Assembly: GCF_001417955.2 (NCBI RefSeq)
Contig: NZ_LKTM01000046.1
Coordinates: forward strand, 31,675-95,674
From: Mycobacterium gordonae
GTDB taxonomy: Bacteria; Actinomycetota; Actinomycetes; Mycobacteriales; Mycobacteriaceae
Direction of reading: 5' to 3'
Length of the DNA stretch: 64,000 nucleotides
The translations under genes and the position numbers were made by a program. Shown here one piece after another: positions 20,857 through 31,736 of this stretch. The notes beneath the pieces are model-generated. The model had not been told where the DNA came from and searched no databases. It saw only the letters and a list, made by a program, of their open reading frames with translations. Each line of letters begins with the position of its first letter. Position 1 is the stretch's first letter.

Positions 20857-21858
20857 TTAGAGCTGCCAGTCCGAGGCGCCGTCGGGCTTGTTGTACGTGC
20901 CGACGGAGTTCTTGACCACGATCGGGTCGCCGCTGCCGAAGTTGTCGAAGAACCACTTGGCATTGGCCGGCGCCAGATTGATGCACCCGTGGCTGACATC
21001 GCGCTTGCCCTGGTCGGCCACCGACCACGGGGCACTGTGCACGAAGTTGCCGCTGTTGTCGATCCGCACGGCATCCGACACGGTCACCTTGTAGCCGTTC
21101 GGCGAGTTGACCGGCACCCCGTAGGTCGAGGAGTCCATCACCACCGTCGGCATCTTCTCCAGCACGTAGTAGGTGCCGTTCGGCGTCTGGTGCCCACCGG
21201 AGGCCATCCCCATCGACATCGGGAAGGTCTGCTGCACCACACCGTTGCGGGTGATCGTCATCTGGTGCGTGGCGTCATCGGCCGTCGCGATCAGCGAGTC
21301 ACCGGTGCGGAAGCTGGACTTGGTGCCGGCGGCGTCGATGTTCACCGCCGTGTTGGCGGGCCAGAAGCTCAGCGGCCGCCAGCGCAGCTGCGACGGCGTC
21401 ATCCAGTAGAACTTGCCCGGCACCGGCGGGATCGACGAGATGTGCACGGCGCGCTCGGCCATCGCCTGGTCGGCGATCGGCACCTGGAAGTTGATGATGA
21501 TCGGCTTGGCCACACCCACCATCGCCCCGTTGACCGGGTTGAACGACGGCGGCCGGAACGGCGGTTCGCCAACGAACGGCGTCGGGTCCTGGCCGGCCAC
21601 CGGCCCGGACGCCACCGGAACCGCGGCCGGGTCACCCGGCGGGAGGCCGAACGGATCGGGCAGCGGCGGCAGAGCGATCGGCAACGGCTCGGGCGCGGGC
21701 GGGTCCACGGGCGCCACCACCGGTCCCGGGTCGCCGGGCGCCTCGTCCGGGTCCGCCAGGGCCGGTCCGGCGCCCATCATGAGCACCGCAGCGACTCCGA
21801 ATGCGTTGAGAGCGGCGACGAGGCCAGCCCTCGTGCGGCCCCTCATCGAGCGCGACAT
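20857..21858 (-). CDS. L,D-transpeptidase (YkuD), Rv0192/LdtMt4-like
   Basis: 333-residue exported enzyme that forms 3-3 cross-links in peptidoglycan or attaches proteins to it. A signal/anchor segment ([20 protein letters not shown]) is followed by a Pro-rich linker to about residue 100, an Ig-like domain, and the YkuD catalytic domain with His274 and the SHGC motif ending in Cys292. The ATG at 21858 has GGAAGGA ahead. The [14 protein letters not shown] segment matches Ldt lid sequences. H37Rv has further genes (Rv0193c-Rv0195, from memory) between this and the TetR gene; they are absent here. Confidence 0.94.
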   Translation of the reverse strand: MSRSMRGRTRAGLVAALNAFGVAAVLMMGAGPALADPDEAPGDPGPVVAPVDPPAPEPLPIALPPLPDPFGLPPGDPAAVPVASGPVAGQDPTPFVGEPPFRPPSFNPVNGAMVGVAKPIIINFQVPIADQAMAERAVHISSIPPVPGKFYWMTPSQLRWRPLSFWPANTAVNIDAAGTKSSFRTGDSLIATADDATHQMTITRNGVVQQTFPMSMGMASGGHQTPNGTYYVLEKMPTVVMDSSTYGVPVNSPNGYKVTVSDAVRIDNSGNFVHSAPWSVADQGKRDVSHGCINLAPANAKWFFDNFGSGDPIVVKNSVGTYNKPDGASDWQL

Positions 21859-21990
21859 ACTCTTTCCTTCCGGTCACCTACTTCAAGACCTGAACTGGCC
21901 CCAGTGTGGCACAGCAGAAACCCCAAATTGCCATTCGCTGAACCCGCCGCGACCGTTACCAAGCCCAGTTCAGGCCGCTGACCTGCGCCG

Positions 21991-23238
21991 TTAGTCGCCC
22001 TGTGAAATTGCCGAATCTGCTGTATCGACGATCGGGCGAATCGCTGCCATCGCCAATAACGCGACACCCATCAGTCCTGCCGACGCGGTCAGCATCATCG
22101 CCACACTGCGCTCGTACAACAGGCCACCGGCCAGCGATCCCGCCATGATGCCCACCTGGAACGCCGTGACGTACAGGCCCGAGGCGCCGTCCGGGTCGTC
22201 GGCGCCGGCACGCATCGCCGCCGACTGCAGCATCGGAGACACCGCGGTGGCCATGGCGCCCCACAGCACGATCGCCGCCGTCCCGACCACCAGCGCCGTC
22301 GTCGCGGAGCGATGCCAGCCGAAGGCCAGCGCACTGAGCACCGCCAGCGCGGCCGTCAGCCCCGCCATGCAGACAATGATCGCCCCCTTGGGGCGGCGGT
22401 CCAGCGGACGCGCCACCAATGCCACCGCAAGCACCCCGGCGATTCCGTAGGCGGCCAGCAACCACGCGACGTTGGGCCCGCGCACGCCGACGACCTGACG
22501 GACGATCACGACGATGTACGTGTAGGAGACGAAGTGCCCAGTGACGCCGATCATCGTGATCAGGCTCACCATGATCAGCGCCCGGTTGCGGTGATGCGTC
22601 GAGCGTCGGCCCACGTACTGCAACTGGTCGGTGGTGAGCGTCAGCGGGGGCAGCACCACCCGGGCCGCGACCGTCACGATGGCGGCCGCGACGGTGACAC
22701 ACACGGCCGCCAGCCGCCAGCCCCACATCAGACTCAGGGCCGCGGTCAGTGGGCTACCGATGACCAGCGCCAGGCTGGTTCCGACGTAGATCGACATGGT
22801 GGCGCGTCCGGCGTGGCTGGGCGGCACCAGGCGGGTGGCGATCGGAGCGATCACCGACCACAGCAGGCCGTGCGTCACCGCGCACAGCACCCGGCCGGCG
22901 GCGAGTACCGCGAAGCTGGGCGCCAGCGCCGAAATCAGCTGCGAGACCGTCAGACACACCAGGCTCAGCAACAGCGTCCGGCGCCGCGGCCAGTGCGCGG
23001 TCCAGCGCACCAGCGGAACGGTGGTCACCGCCGCCACGAACGCGTACCAGGTCAGCAGTGTGCCCACCAAGACCACGCTGACGTTCAGGTTGCGCGCGAT
23101 CGCCGACAGGGCCCCCACGGGAAGCAGCTCCGCGGTCACATAGATGAAGGCCGCCGCGGCGAGCACCGCAAGTTGAACCGCGATCCGTGGCGTCCACGTT
23201 CGTGCGGTTGCGGCGATGGTTCCCGATTCGGCAGTCAT
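21991..23238 (-). CDS. MFS efflux permease (Rv0191 homologue)
   Basis: 415-residue major facilitator protein with twelve hydrophobic segments. It belongs to the DHA1 drug-exporter type: ELLPVGALSAIARNL in helix 1, the A-motif loop VPLVRWTAHWPRRR, and GRVLCAVTHGLLWSVIAP in helix 4. Rv0191 is linked to chloramphenicol efflux in M. tuberculosis. ATG at 23238 (MTAESGTIAA) is preferred over a TTG 15 codons upstream; no strong ribosome binding site is visible. It is 88 bases after ricR on the same strand, so copper-linked read-through is possible but unproven. Confidence 0.9.
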   Translation of the reverse strand: MTAESGTIAATARTWTPRIAVQLAVLAAAAFIYVTAELLPVGALSAIARNLNVSVVLVGTLLTWYAFVAAVTTVPLVRWTAHWPRRRTLLLSLVCLTVSQLISALAPSFAVLAAGRVLCAVTHGLLWSVIAPIATRLVPPSHAGRATMSIYVGTSLALVIGSPLTAALSLMWGWRLAAVCVTVAAAIVTVAARVVLPPLTLTTDQLQYVGRRSTHHRNRALIMVSLITMIGVTGHFVSYTYIVVIVRQVVGVRGPNVAWLLAAYGIAGVLAVALVARPLDRRPKGAIIVCMAGLTAALAVLSALAFGWHRSATTALVVGTAAIVLWGAMATAVSPMLQSAAMRAGADDPDGASGLYVTAFQVGIMAGSLAGGLLYERSVAMMLTASAGLMGVALLAMAAIRPIVDTADSAISQGD

Positions 23239-23326
23239 GGTGTTGGGGTGGCGACACGATTGCGCCGTGATAACCGTACGCAACGTATCCGGGCTTTACC
23301 CAAACATTGGGTGTCAACACGCCCGG

Positions 23327-23617
23327 TCAGGAACGGACAAGGCGTGCGATGGCGGCCGAGGCTTCGGCCAGCTTCTCGTCGGCTTCGGGACCACCGTCGG
23401 CCACCGCACGGGTGACGCAATGGTTCAGGTGCTCATCGAGCAGGTTCAGCGCCACCGACCGCATGGCACTGTTGACGGCGCTGATCTGGGTGAGGACGTC
23501 GATGCAGTACTTGTCCTCTTCGATCATGCGCGCGATGCCGCGCACCTGACCCTCGATGCGACGCAGCCGCTTGGCGTAATTGTCCTTCTGCTGCGCGTAC
23601 CCGTGTGCTGCCGTCAT
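23327..23617 (-). CDS. ricR: Copper-sensing repressor RicR (CsoR family)
   Basis: 96-residue CsoR-family repressor that releases DNA on Cu(I) binding. The copper ligands align as Cys38, His63 and Cys67 (YCIDVL and DEHLNHC). The start [18 protein letters not shown] at 23617 is the known RicR N-terminus; the longer frame runs back through the operator. The 17-bp palindrome at 23640-23656 lies directly upstream, implying autoregulation, and the same palindrome precedes mymT in this window. In M. tuberculosis RicR also controls lpqS, mmcO and others, which are not in this window. Confidence 0.96.
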   Translation of the reverse strand: MTAAHGYAQQKDNYAKRLRRIEGQVRGIARMIEEDKYCIDVLTQISAVNSAMRSVALNLLDEHLNHCVTRAVADGGPEADEKLAEASAAIARLVRS

Positions 23618-23639
23618 CAAGTCTCCCAAACGCCATGGC

Positions 23640-23656
23640 ATACCCCGACGGGGTAT
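23640..23656. promoter_or_regulatory. RicR operator upstream of ricR
   Basis: ATACCCC and GGGGTAT arms are perfect inverted repeats around GAC. This matches the GC-rich TACCCC/GGGGTA operator known for RicR and lies 23 bases before the ricR start. Confidence 0.88.
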
Positions 23657-23712
23657 TACCTCTCGATCATAAACGATTTTGGCGGGATGCCGCCGCACCG
23701 CATACTTGCTGC

Positions 23713-25407
23713 ATGCCTGAACCCGACATCAAGCCCCGCAGCCGCGACGTCACCGACGGCCTGGAGAAGGCCGCCGCCCGCGGAATGCTCCGCGCGGTAG
23801 GCATGGGCGACGAGGACTTCGCCAAGGCGCAGATCGGGGTCGCCTCGTCCTGGAACGAGATCACCCCCTGCAACCTGTCGCTGGACCGGCTGGCGAAGGC
23901 CGTCAAGGAGGGCGTCTTCGCCGCGGGCGGCTACCCGCTGGAGTTCGGGACGATCTCGGTGTCCGACGGCATCTCCATGGGACACGAGGGGATGCACTTC
24001 TCGCTGGTGTCGCGCGAGGTGATCGCCGACAGCGTCGAAACCGTGATGCAGGCCGAGCGACTGGACGGCTCGGTGCTGCTGGCCGGGTGCGACAAATCGC
24101 TGCCCGGCATGCTGATGGCCGCCGCCCGCCTCGACCTGGCCTCGGTGTTCCTCTACGCGGGGTCGATCCTGCCGGGTGTCGCCAAGCTGTCGGACGGCAC
24201 CGAACGCGAGGTCACCATCATCGACGCGTTCGAGGCGGTGGGCGCGTGCGCCCGCGGCCTGATGCCACGGGAGGACGTCGACGCCATCGAGCGGGCGATC
24301 TGCCCCGGCGAGGGTGCCTGCGGCGGCATGTACACGGCCAACACCATGGCCAGCGCCGCCGAAGCCCTGGGCATGTCGTTGCCGGGCAGCGCCGCTCCCC
24401 CGGCGACCGACCGCCGCCGCGACGGGTTCGCCCGCCGCAGCGGTCAGGCCGTCATCGAACTGTTGCGCAAGGGCATCACCGCCCGCGACATCCTCACCCG
24501 GGAGGCGTTCGAGAACGCCATCGCGGTGGTGATGGCGTTCGGCGGCTCGACCAACGCGGTGCTGCACCTGCTGGCGATCGCCCGCGAGGCCGAGGTCGAA
24601 TTGTCCCTCGACGACTTCACCCGCATCGGCAAGCGGGTGCCGCATCTGGCCGACGTCAAGCCGTTCGGCCGGCACGTGATGTCGCACGTCGACCACATCG
24701 GCGGGGTGCCGGTGGTGATGAAAGCACTGCTGGACGCCGACCTGCTGCACGGTGACTGTCTGACCGTGACCGGCCAGACCGTGGCGCAGAACCTGGCCGA
24801 CATCGCGCCGCCGGACCCGGACGGCAAGGTGCTGCGCGCCCTGAACAACCCGATCCACCCGACCGGTGGCATCACCATCCTGCGCGGATCACTGGCGCCC
24901 GAAGGCGCGGTGGTCAAGTCGGCCGGTTTCGATTCCGACGTGTTCGAAGGCACCGCGCGGGTTTTCGACGGCGAGCGGGCGGCGCTGGACGCGCTCGAGG
25001 ACGGCACCATCACCCACGGCGACGCGGTGGTGATCCGCTACGAGGGGCCCAAGGGCGGTCCCGGCATGCGCGAGATGCTCGCCATCACCGGCGCCATCAA
25101 GGGCGCCGGGCTGGGCAAGGACGTGCTGCTGCTCACCGACGGCCGGTTCTCCGGCGGGACGACCGGGCTGTGCGTGGGGCACGTGGCGCCCGAAGCCGTC
25201 GACGCCGGCCCGATCGCCTTCCTGCGCGACGGCGACAAGATCCGTCTCGACGTGGCCAACCACACCCTCGACGTGCTGGTCGACCCCGACGAGTTCGCCT
25301 CTCGGCAAAAGGATTTCACTCCCCCGCCGCCGCGCTACAAGACCGGCGTGCTGGCGAAGTACGTCAAGCTGGTGGGCTCGGCCGCAAACGGAGCCGTCTG
25401 CGGCTGA
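23713..25407 (+). CDS. ilvD: Dihydroxy-acid dehydratase
   Basis: 564-residue enzyme for the penultimate step of valine and isoleucine synthesis, converting 2,3-dihydroxy acids to 2-keto acids with an Fe-S cluster. Cluster Cys residues lie in [12 protein letters not shown] and [17 protein letters not shown]; the C-terminal [15 protein letters not shown] signature is intact. The ATG at 23713 ([18 protein letters not shown]) gives a start slightly shorter than the M. tuberculosis form. It is divergent from ricR across 95 bases containing the RicR operator, so copper might also influence it. Confidence 0.96.
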   Translation: MPEPDIKPRSRDVTDGLEKAAARGMLRAVGMGDEDFAKAQIGVASSWNEITPCNLSLDRLAKAVKEGVFAAGGYPLEFGTISVSDGISMGHEGMHFSLVSREVIADSVETVMQAERLDGSVLLAGCDKSLPGMLMAAARLDLASVFLYAGSILPGVAKLSDGTEREVTIIDAFEAVGACARGLMPREDVDAIERAICPGEGACGGMYTANTMASAAEALGMSLPGSAAPPATDRRRDGFARRSGQAVIELLRKGITARDILTREAFENAIAVVMAFGGSTNAVLHLLAIAREAEVELSLDDFTRIGKRVPHLADVKPFGRHVMSHVDHIGGVPVVMKALLDADLLHGDCLTVTGQTVAQNLADIAPPDPDGKVLRALNNPIHPTGGITILRGSLAPEGAVVKSAGFDSDVFEGTARVFDGERAALDALEDGTITHGDAVVIRYEGPKGGPGMREMLAITGAIKGAGLGKDVLLLTDGRFSGGTTGLCVGHVAPEAVDAGPIAFLRDGDKIRLDVANHTLDVLVDPDEFASRQKDFTPPPPRYKTGVLAKYVKLVGSAANGAVCG

Positions 25408-25412
25408 CGCGC

Positions 25413-25450
25413 CGGGTGTGCGTCCACCGCCTCGGGTGTGCGTCCACCGC
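25413..25450. repeat. Two exact tandem 18-mers between ilvD and the O-methyltransferase
   Basis: CGGGTGTGCGTCCACCGC occurs at 25413-25430 and again at 25433-25450, a 20-base period. A following segment (GATTTTGCGCAGCTGACGCACC) loosely mirrors it and resembles the TTTGCG core of the repeats near 17.9 and 20.8 kb. It sits between convergent genes and may be part of a termination structure. Confidence 0.7.
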
Positions 25451-25497
25451 GCCGAAACCGCCGATTTTGCGCAGCTGACGCACCCTCGAAAGTCGAC

Positions 25498-26160
25498 TCA
25501 GCGCACCACGGCCATCGCGAATCCGTCCCAGCCCTTGACGCCGACCGTCTGCAGCACGGCGGTGTCCAGGCGCGGGTGCTCACCCATCAGCTGCAGGGTG
25601 CCCCGCGTCGCGGCGACCCTGACATCGTCGGCCTCGGTCAGCACCTTGCCGCCGCGAATGACGTTGTCGACCACGACCGCCGTGCCGGGACGGCCCAGCT
25701 TGATCGCCCACTCCAAATAGGCGGCGTTGTTCTCCTTGTCGGCGTCGATGAATACCAGGTCGAACGGGCCGCCGGTCACCGTCGGCAAGGTGTCCAGTGC
25801 CGCGCCCACCACCACCTCGACCCGGTCGCCCAGACCCGCCCGTTCCAGGTTGGCCCGAGCGAGCTCGGCACGCCGCGGATCGAACTCCAACGTCACCACC
25901 CGCCCCTCCGGCCCTGCACCGCGCGCGAGCCAGATGGTGCTGTAGCCGCCCAGCGTGCCGAGTTCGAGAATGCGGCGCGCCTGCATCGCCGACGCCAGCA
26001 GGCACAGAAACTTGCCCTGCTGCGCCGACACCGCGATCCGCGGCAGGCCGGCCGCGTCACTTGCCGCGACCGCGGCGGACAGTGCCGGGTCCGGGCCGAT
26101 CAGCGTGCTGTCCAGGAAAGCGTCGACGGCTTGCGGGTTCGCTTCTGCAGGCATAACCAA
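25498..26160 (-). CDS. SAM-dependent O-methyltransferase (Rv0187 homologue)
   Basis: 220-residue class I methyltransferase of the catechol/caffeoyl-CoA O-methyltransferase group. SAM-binding ILELGTLGGYSTIWLA, metal-site FIDADKENNAAYLEW and VVVDNVIRGGKV are present; the Asp-Asp-Asn metal site implies Mg2+ dependence. AGGAG sits six bases before the TTG at 26160, while the in-frame ATG at 26154 is 12 bases away, so either start is possible. It is divergent from mymT and shares its 116-base promoter gap. In H37Rv a membrane gene (Rv0188, from memory) lies between this and ilvD; it is absent here. Confidence 0.9.
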   Translation of the reverse strand: MVMPAEANPQAVDAFLDSTLIGPDPALSAAVAASDAAGLPRIAVSAQQGKFLCLLASAMQARRILELGTLGGYSTIWLARGAGPEGRVVTLEFDPRRAELARANLERAGLGDRVEVVVGAALDTLPTVTGGPFDLVFIDADKENNAAYLEWAIKLGRPGTAVVVDNVIRGGKVLTEADDVRVAATRGTLQLMGEHPRLDTAVLQTVGVKGWDGFAMAVVR

Positions 26161-26212
26161 CGCTAACTCCTGGCCCGGCCGACGCGCCGGGTCACCACTC
26201 GACTGTTTACCC

Positions 26213-26229
26213 GTACCCCCAAGGGGTAT
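26213..26229. promoter_or_regulatory. RicR operator upstream of mymT
   Basis: GTACCCC and GGGGTAT arms around CAA give the same 7-3-7 layout as the ricR site with one imperfect end pair. It lies 48 bases before the mymT start, and also between mymT and the divergent methyltransferase gene. Confidence 0.88.
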
Positions 26230-26276
26230 ATGCTGGGTGGCGGAAGCAAGTCCGACTCAGATGAAGGTGGAATCCT

Positions 26277-26423
26277 ATGGCAACTCACGAAGCTGGAACC
26301 GAATTGACTTGTGGCCACGAGGGTTGTGGCTGTCGCGTGCGCGTCGAGGTCCCGTGCCACTGCTCCGGCGCCACCGAGCCGTACCGCTGCACCTGCGGCG
26401 AGGCCCTGGTCCCCGTCCAGTAG
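26277..26423 (+). CDS. mymT: Copper metallothionein MymT
   Basis: 48-residue Cys-rich protein that binds Cu(I) clusters and protects against copper. It has seven cysteines (12, 17, 19, 27, 29, 38, 40) in the patterns [16 protein letters not shown] and YRCTCGE, which match M. tuberculosis MymT closely. The ATG at 26277 has AGGTGG eight bases upstream. It is preceded by a RicR operator, so it should be induced by copper together with ricR. It lies convergent to bglS with a 34-base gap. Confidence 0.94.
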   Translation: MATHEAGTELTCGHEGCGCRVRVEVPCHCSGATEPYRCTCGEALVPVQ

Positions 26424-26457
26424 GTTCGCCGGTCGGTCGTGCGTCCGGACGCGCCGC

Positions 26458-28560
26458 TCAGCGCCCGAACGTACGGCCGGCCAGCTCGACCTCGGCCGCC
26501 AGCGTCAGCGCGATCGCCGACGCACCGACGGCCACGGTGTGCCGCCCGGGGGTGATGTGCCAGCTTCCGTCGGCGAAGCGCGCCAGCAGGCGCGGATCCG
26601 CCTCGATGCTCACCCGGCGAGAGTGCCCGGGTTCGAGGTCGACCCTCTCGTATCCCAACAGCCTCAACCGGCCTTCGCCCGGTGCGCCGGCCAGATACAC
26701 CTGCGGGACGTCCGCCCCGCGGCGGTCACCGGTGTTGATGACGGTGACGGCGACTCGCACCGTGTCACCGCCGGTCACCTCGAGGTCGCGGTGTTCAAAG
26801 CTGGTGTAGGACAACCCGTGTCCGAACGCGAACAGCGGGGCCTGGCCCGTGCGGGCGAACCAGCGGTACCCGACTTCGGCGCCCTCTGAATAATCGATCG
26901 TCGTCGGCGAGCCCAGCTGCGGACGGGGCGTCTGACCGATGTCCACCGGGAAGGTGATCGGTAGCCGTCCTGACGGATTGACTTGCCCGGTAAGGATTTC
27001 CGCGATCGCCCGGCCCCCCTGTTGGCCCGGGTACCAGGCCGCGACGATCGCGCTCACCGAATCACGCCAGGGCATCGCCACCGGGTTGCCGGTCTGAAGC
27101 ACCACAACGGTGTTCGGGTTGGCCGCGGCGACCGCGGCGATCAGAGCGTCCTGGCCCCACGGCAGCGACAGGTCGGCGGCGTCGAACCCCTCGCCCTCGG
27201 CCCGGGTCGCGAAGACGATCGCGACGTCGGCCCGGCGCGCCACCGGCACCGCCTCGGCCGGGCTGATACCGGGATCGAATTCTATGTGGGCCTGCGGCAG
27301 CAGCTTCCTGAGTTCCTCGAGCGGGCTGGACGGCTGCAGGTACAGATTGCGCATGCCCGCTTCCAGACCGGAGCCACCGATCGGGATCACGTCGGCGTAG
27401 CCGCCCGGCGGGACGACCGCGCTCGAACCGAACCCGGCCGCAACTCCGCGGTGGGAGTAGCCGCCGATGACGGCGATGTGGCCGGCCCGCCCGGCCTCCA
27501 GGGGCAGCGCGCCCCGGTTCTGCAGCAGCACGATTCCCTGTCGCGCGATATTCAGGGCTATCTCGTTGTGCGCGTTGATATCCGGTTCCGGTGCGGGTCC
27601 CCACTGGTCGATCCCGACCGCGAACATCGACCGCAGGATCCGCCGGACCATGTCCGACAGCCGCTGCCCGGTGAGCCGACCGTCGGCGAAGGCGGCCCGT
27701 AGCGGGGCGCCGAACGTCTCGGCCTGCCACAGCAGGGCGTCGATCTGGGCGCCGCATTCCTGGTCGAGGCCGCCCAGCGCACACTCCCAACTCGGCGTGC
27801 CGCCCCAGTCGGACATCACCCACCCGGGGTATCCCCAGGCACCTTTGAGCACGTCGTTGAGCAGGACGCCGTTGGCAGCGGCGTAGTCGCCGTTGACCTT
27901 GTTGTAGGCCGCCATCACCGCCCCGGGCCGGCCCCGCTCAATGGCGATCTCGAAGGCCAGCAGATCGGACTCGCGGTGAGCGTCGGGATCGATCACGGCG
28001 TCCAGCCAGTGCCGGTTGGTCTCGTTGCAGTTCAGCGAGAAGTGCTTGGCGGTGCAGATGACGCCGTGCCGCTGGATTCCGATGATCTGCTCGGCGGCCG
28101 TGGCGGCGCTCAGCAGCGGGTCTTCGGAGAAGTACTCGAAATTGCGGCCGTTGCGGGGATCACGGCACAGGTTCATCGCGCCCGCCAACTGCACGTTGAA
28201 GCCGCGACTGCGTGCCTCGACACCGATCACCGAACCCGCGGCGCGGGCCAGCCCGGGATTGAAACTGGCGGCCAGCGCCAGCCCCGCGGGCAGCGCCGTT
28301 GCGGTGTCGCCCGCGCGGAAACCGGGATTGGTCACGCCCAGGCCGGCGTCACTCATCCGCAGCGCCGGTATCCCCAGCCGGGCGATCCCCGGCACATAGC
28401 CCGCACTCATCGGGACGTCCGGCGGAATCCGCTCGTCGTGCAGCGGCCACATGTCTCCGGCGCCCATAACACCGACCAGTAGCGAGAAGCGCTCGTCGTC
28501 GGTCAGCTGCTCCTCGACCTCACGGGCACGCGCGTCCGGATCATCCGTGGGAGAGCTCAT
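26458..28560 (-). CDS. bglS: Glycoside hydrolase family 3 beta-glucosidase
   Basis: 700-residue GH3 enzyme hydrolysing beta-linked glucosides. The N-terminal TIM barrel has substrate-binding KH at 172-173 (CTAKHFSLN) and the catalytic nucleophile Asp251 in VMSDWGG. The second alpha/beta sandwich domain and a C-terminal fibronectin-III-like domain (from about residue 600) complete the family layout. No signal peptide is seen. The ATG at 28560 overlaps the preceding stop as ATGA, so the upstream frame to 28683 is rejected. Remembered length in H37Rv is 691. The natural substrate is unknown. Confidence 0.93.
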   Translation of the reverse strand: MSSPTDDPDARAREVEEQLTDDERFSLLVGVMGAGDMWPLHDERIPPDVPMSAGYVPGIARLGIPALRMSDAGLGVTNPGFRAGDTATALPAGLALAASFNPGLARAAGSVIGVEARSRGFNVQLAGAMNLCRDPRNGRNFEYFSEDPLLSAATAAEQIIGIQRHGVICTAKHFSLNCNETNRHWLDAVIDPDAHRESDLLAFEIAIERGRPGAVMAAYNKVNGDYAAANGVLLNDVLKGAWGYPGWVMSDWGGTPSWECALGGLDQECGAQIDALLWQAETFGAPLRAAFADGRLTGQRLSDMVRRILRSMFAVGIDQWGPAPEPDINAHNEIALNIARQGIVLLQNRGALPLEAGRAGHIAVIGGYSHRGVAAGFGSSAVVPPGGYADVIPIGGSGLEAGMRNLYLQPSSPLEELRKLLPQAHIEFDPGISPAEAVPVARRADVAIVFATRAEGEGFDAADLSLPWGQDALIAAVAAANPNTVVVLQTGNPVAMPWRDSVSAIVAAWYPGQQGGRAIAEILTGQVNPSGRLPITFPVDIGQTPRPQLGSPTTIDYSEGAEVGYRWFARTGQAPLFAFGHGLSYTSFEHRDLEVTGGDTVRVAVTVINTGDRRGADVPQVYLAGAPGEGRLRLLGYERVDLEPGHSRRVSIEADPRLLARFADGSWHITPGRHTVAVGASAIALTLAAEVELAGRTFGR

Positions 28561-29051
28561 CGCACACCCTCTTTCGCATAGACGACCCGCAGCACATGGC
28601 CGAGTTCGGGACCCATCACCAGCTCCGTCAGCGTGCACATGGTCGCCACGAAGTCCGGCCCGTGTGGCGGTGGCACCCGGCACAGGTGGTGCGCCACCTC
28701 ATGCAGTATGACGAGCTCCCGCATCGCCCAGTCCGCGGTGTCGCGGTCGGGAACCGCGATAGTGCCTGCCCCGTCACGGTTCTCGTAGTGGGCAGAGGTG
28801 GCTCCGCGCCGCGGCCGCACCCGAAGTCCCGGCACGTCCGGCCACTGCCGGCGCACCCCGGGCAGCGCGAGCACCTCGTCGACGTAGCGCTGCACCGAGG
28901 CCATCGAGGCGAACCGTCCCTCCGGCGGCAGCGTCAACTGGGTGCCGAAGAAGTCGACGCTGGGCGACCCGTGTTGCGCGACCCGGTCGAACATGACCCG
29001 CACGAATTCCTCAGCCGCATAGACCTTGGCGCGCTGAGAATCGCGGCTCAA
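28557..29051 (-). CDS. TIGR04338-type putative metallohydrolase (Rv0185 homologue)
   Basis: 164-residue protein with a zincin-like HEVAHH motif near residue 116 (LVILHEVAHHLCR), followed by a downstream His-Gly-Pro-Asp-Phe segment (PPPHGPDFVATM) that may supply a third ligand, as in SprT-like proteases. It is linked by 4-base overlaps to the DUF2786 gene upstream and bglS downstream, a conserved three-gene unit. Protease activity is inferred from the motif only. Confidence 0.85.
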   Translation of the reverse strand: MSRDSQRAKVYAAEEFVRVMFDRVAQHGSPSVDFFGTQLTLPPEGRFASMASVQRYVDEVLALPGVRRQWPDVPGLRVRPRRGATSAHYENRDGAGTIAVPDRDTADWAMRELVILHEVAHHLCRVPPPHGPDFVATMCTLTELVMGPELGHVLRVVYAKEGVR

Positions 29052-29797
29052 CGGCCCAGCGCGGTCCGCGCCCCCGGCAACTCGGGACTGCTCCCCAGGC
29101 GTGCCCGCCGCCCGGCCCGGTCGCCCGCGCGTCGCGCCGCCGACGAATACCCGGCCGAGGCCCGGTTGGCCTGCCAGGTACCGCGCGCCTTGGACGCCTC
29201 GCGATAGTGGTCGCGGAGCTCGACTTCTTTGTCCCGCAATGCGATAGCGGTTCCAGGGGCACGCCGGCGGTCCTTGGTGACTTCCTGCCTGGCCTGCTCG
29301 CGGGCCTCCGCCAGCCGCTGGCCGACGCGGGCGCCGAAGGCCAGCTGGAAGTTGAGCCGGGCGGTGATGGTGGGAGTCGGCCGGTGCTCGCCAGTCGCGA
29401 GATAGGCATCCGAGGCCCGGACCATCTGCACCACCAGGCTGGCGTAGAGGGCGTGCGTGGCGTCGATGTCCTCGGCGAACCCGTAGGCATACAGGAACGT
29501 CGAATTCGAGGCGATGTCGCAGCGCACGTCGTTCGCCGCCGCGATCAGCACGAAAAGCTGCACATACGTGCGGAGTCCGCGGGTGCCCGCGGCGCCGATC
29601 GTAATGGTGCGCTGGGTGGGGGCCTGGGCCGCCGAGCGGTTGGCGGAGTGCGAGCGCGCCACCGCGAGATCGATGGACGAGGCCGTCGCCAGCCGCTGCG
29701 CGGCCGTCATGAAGGCCTCGGCCTCATGCGGGTTGTCGGTGCCCTCCGCCTGACGCAGCAGTGCCGCAATACGGGACAGCATCTTGTCGTCGGTCAT
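29048..29797 (-). CDS. DUF2786-domain protein (Rv0184 homologue)
   Basis: 249-residue protein starting with a DUF2786 helix pair (MLSRIAALLRQAEGTDNPHE, then AEAFMTAAQRLATA). The middle is a mixed domain (YVQLFVLIAAANDVRC, FAEDIDATHALYASLVVQM) and the C-terminus is long, basic and Arg/Ala-rich, suggesting nucleic-acid contact. It is the first gene of the DUF2786, metallohydrolase and bglS unit, with ATGA overlap to the next gene. The function is not known; association with the SprT-like neighbour hints at DNA or protein quality control. Confidence 0.82.
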   Translation of the reverse strand: MTDDKMLSRIAALLRQAEGTDNPHEAEAFMTAAQRLATASSIDLAVARSHSANRSAAQAPTQRTITIGAAGTRGLRTYVQLFVLIAAANDVRCDIASNSTFLYAYGFAEDIDATHALYASLVVQMVRASDAYLATGEHRPTPTITARLNFQLAFGARVGQRLAEAREQARQEVTKDRRRAPGTAIALRDKEVELRDHYREASKARGTWQANRASAGYSSAARRAGDRAGRRARLGSSPELPGARTALGR

Positions 29798-29840
29798 GCG
29801 GCCAAACTAGCGCAGCGACACGACAATCCCGCCCGGCCAT

Positions 29841-31732
<1,892 letters not shown>

Positions 31733-31736
<4 letters not shown>

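Noticed and set aside
26261..26276. Alternative ATG at 26261 for mymT
   Set aside because: It is out of frame with the Cys-rich protein; the in-frame ATG at 26277 has the ribosome binding site.
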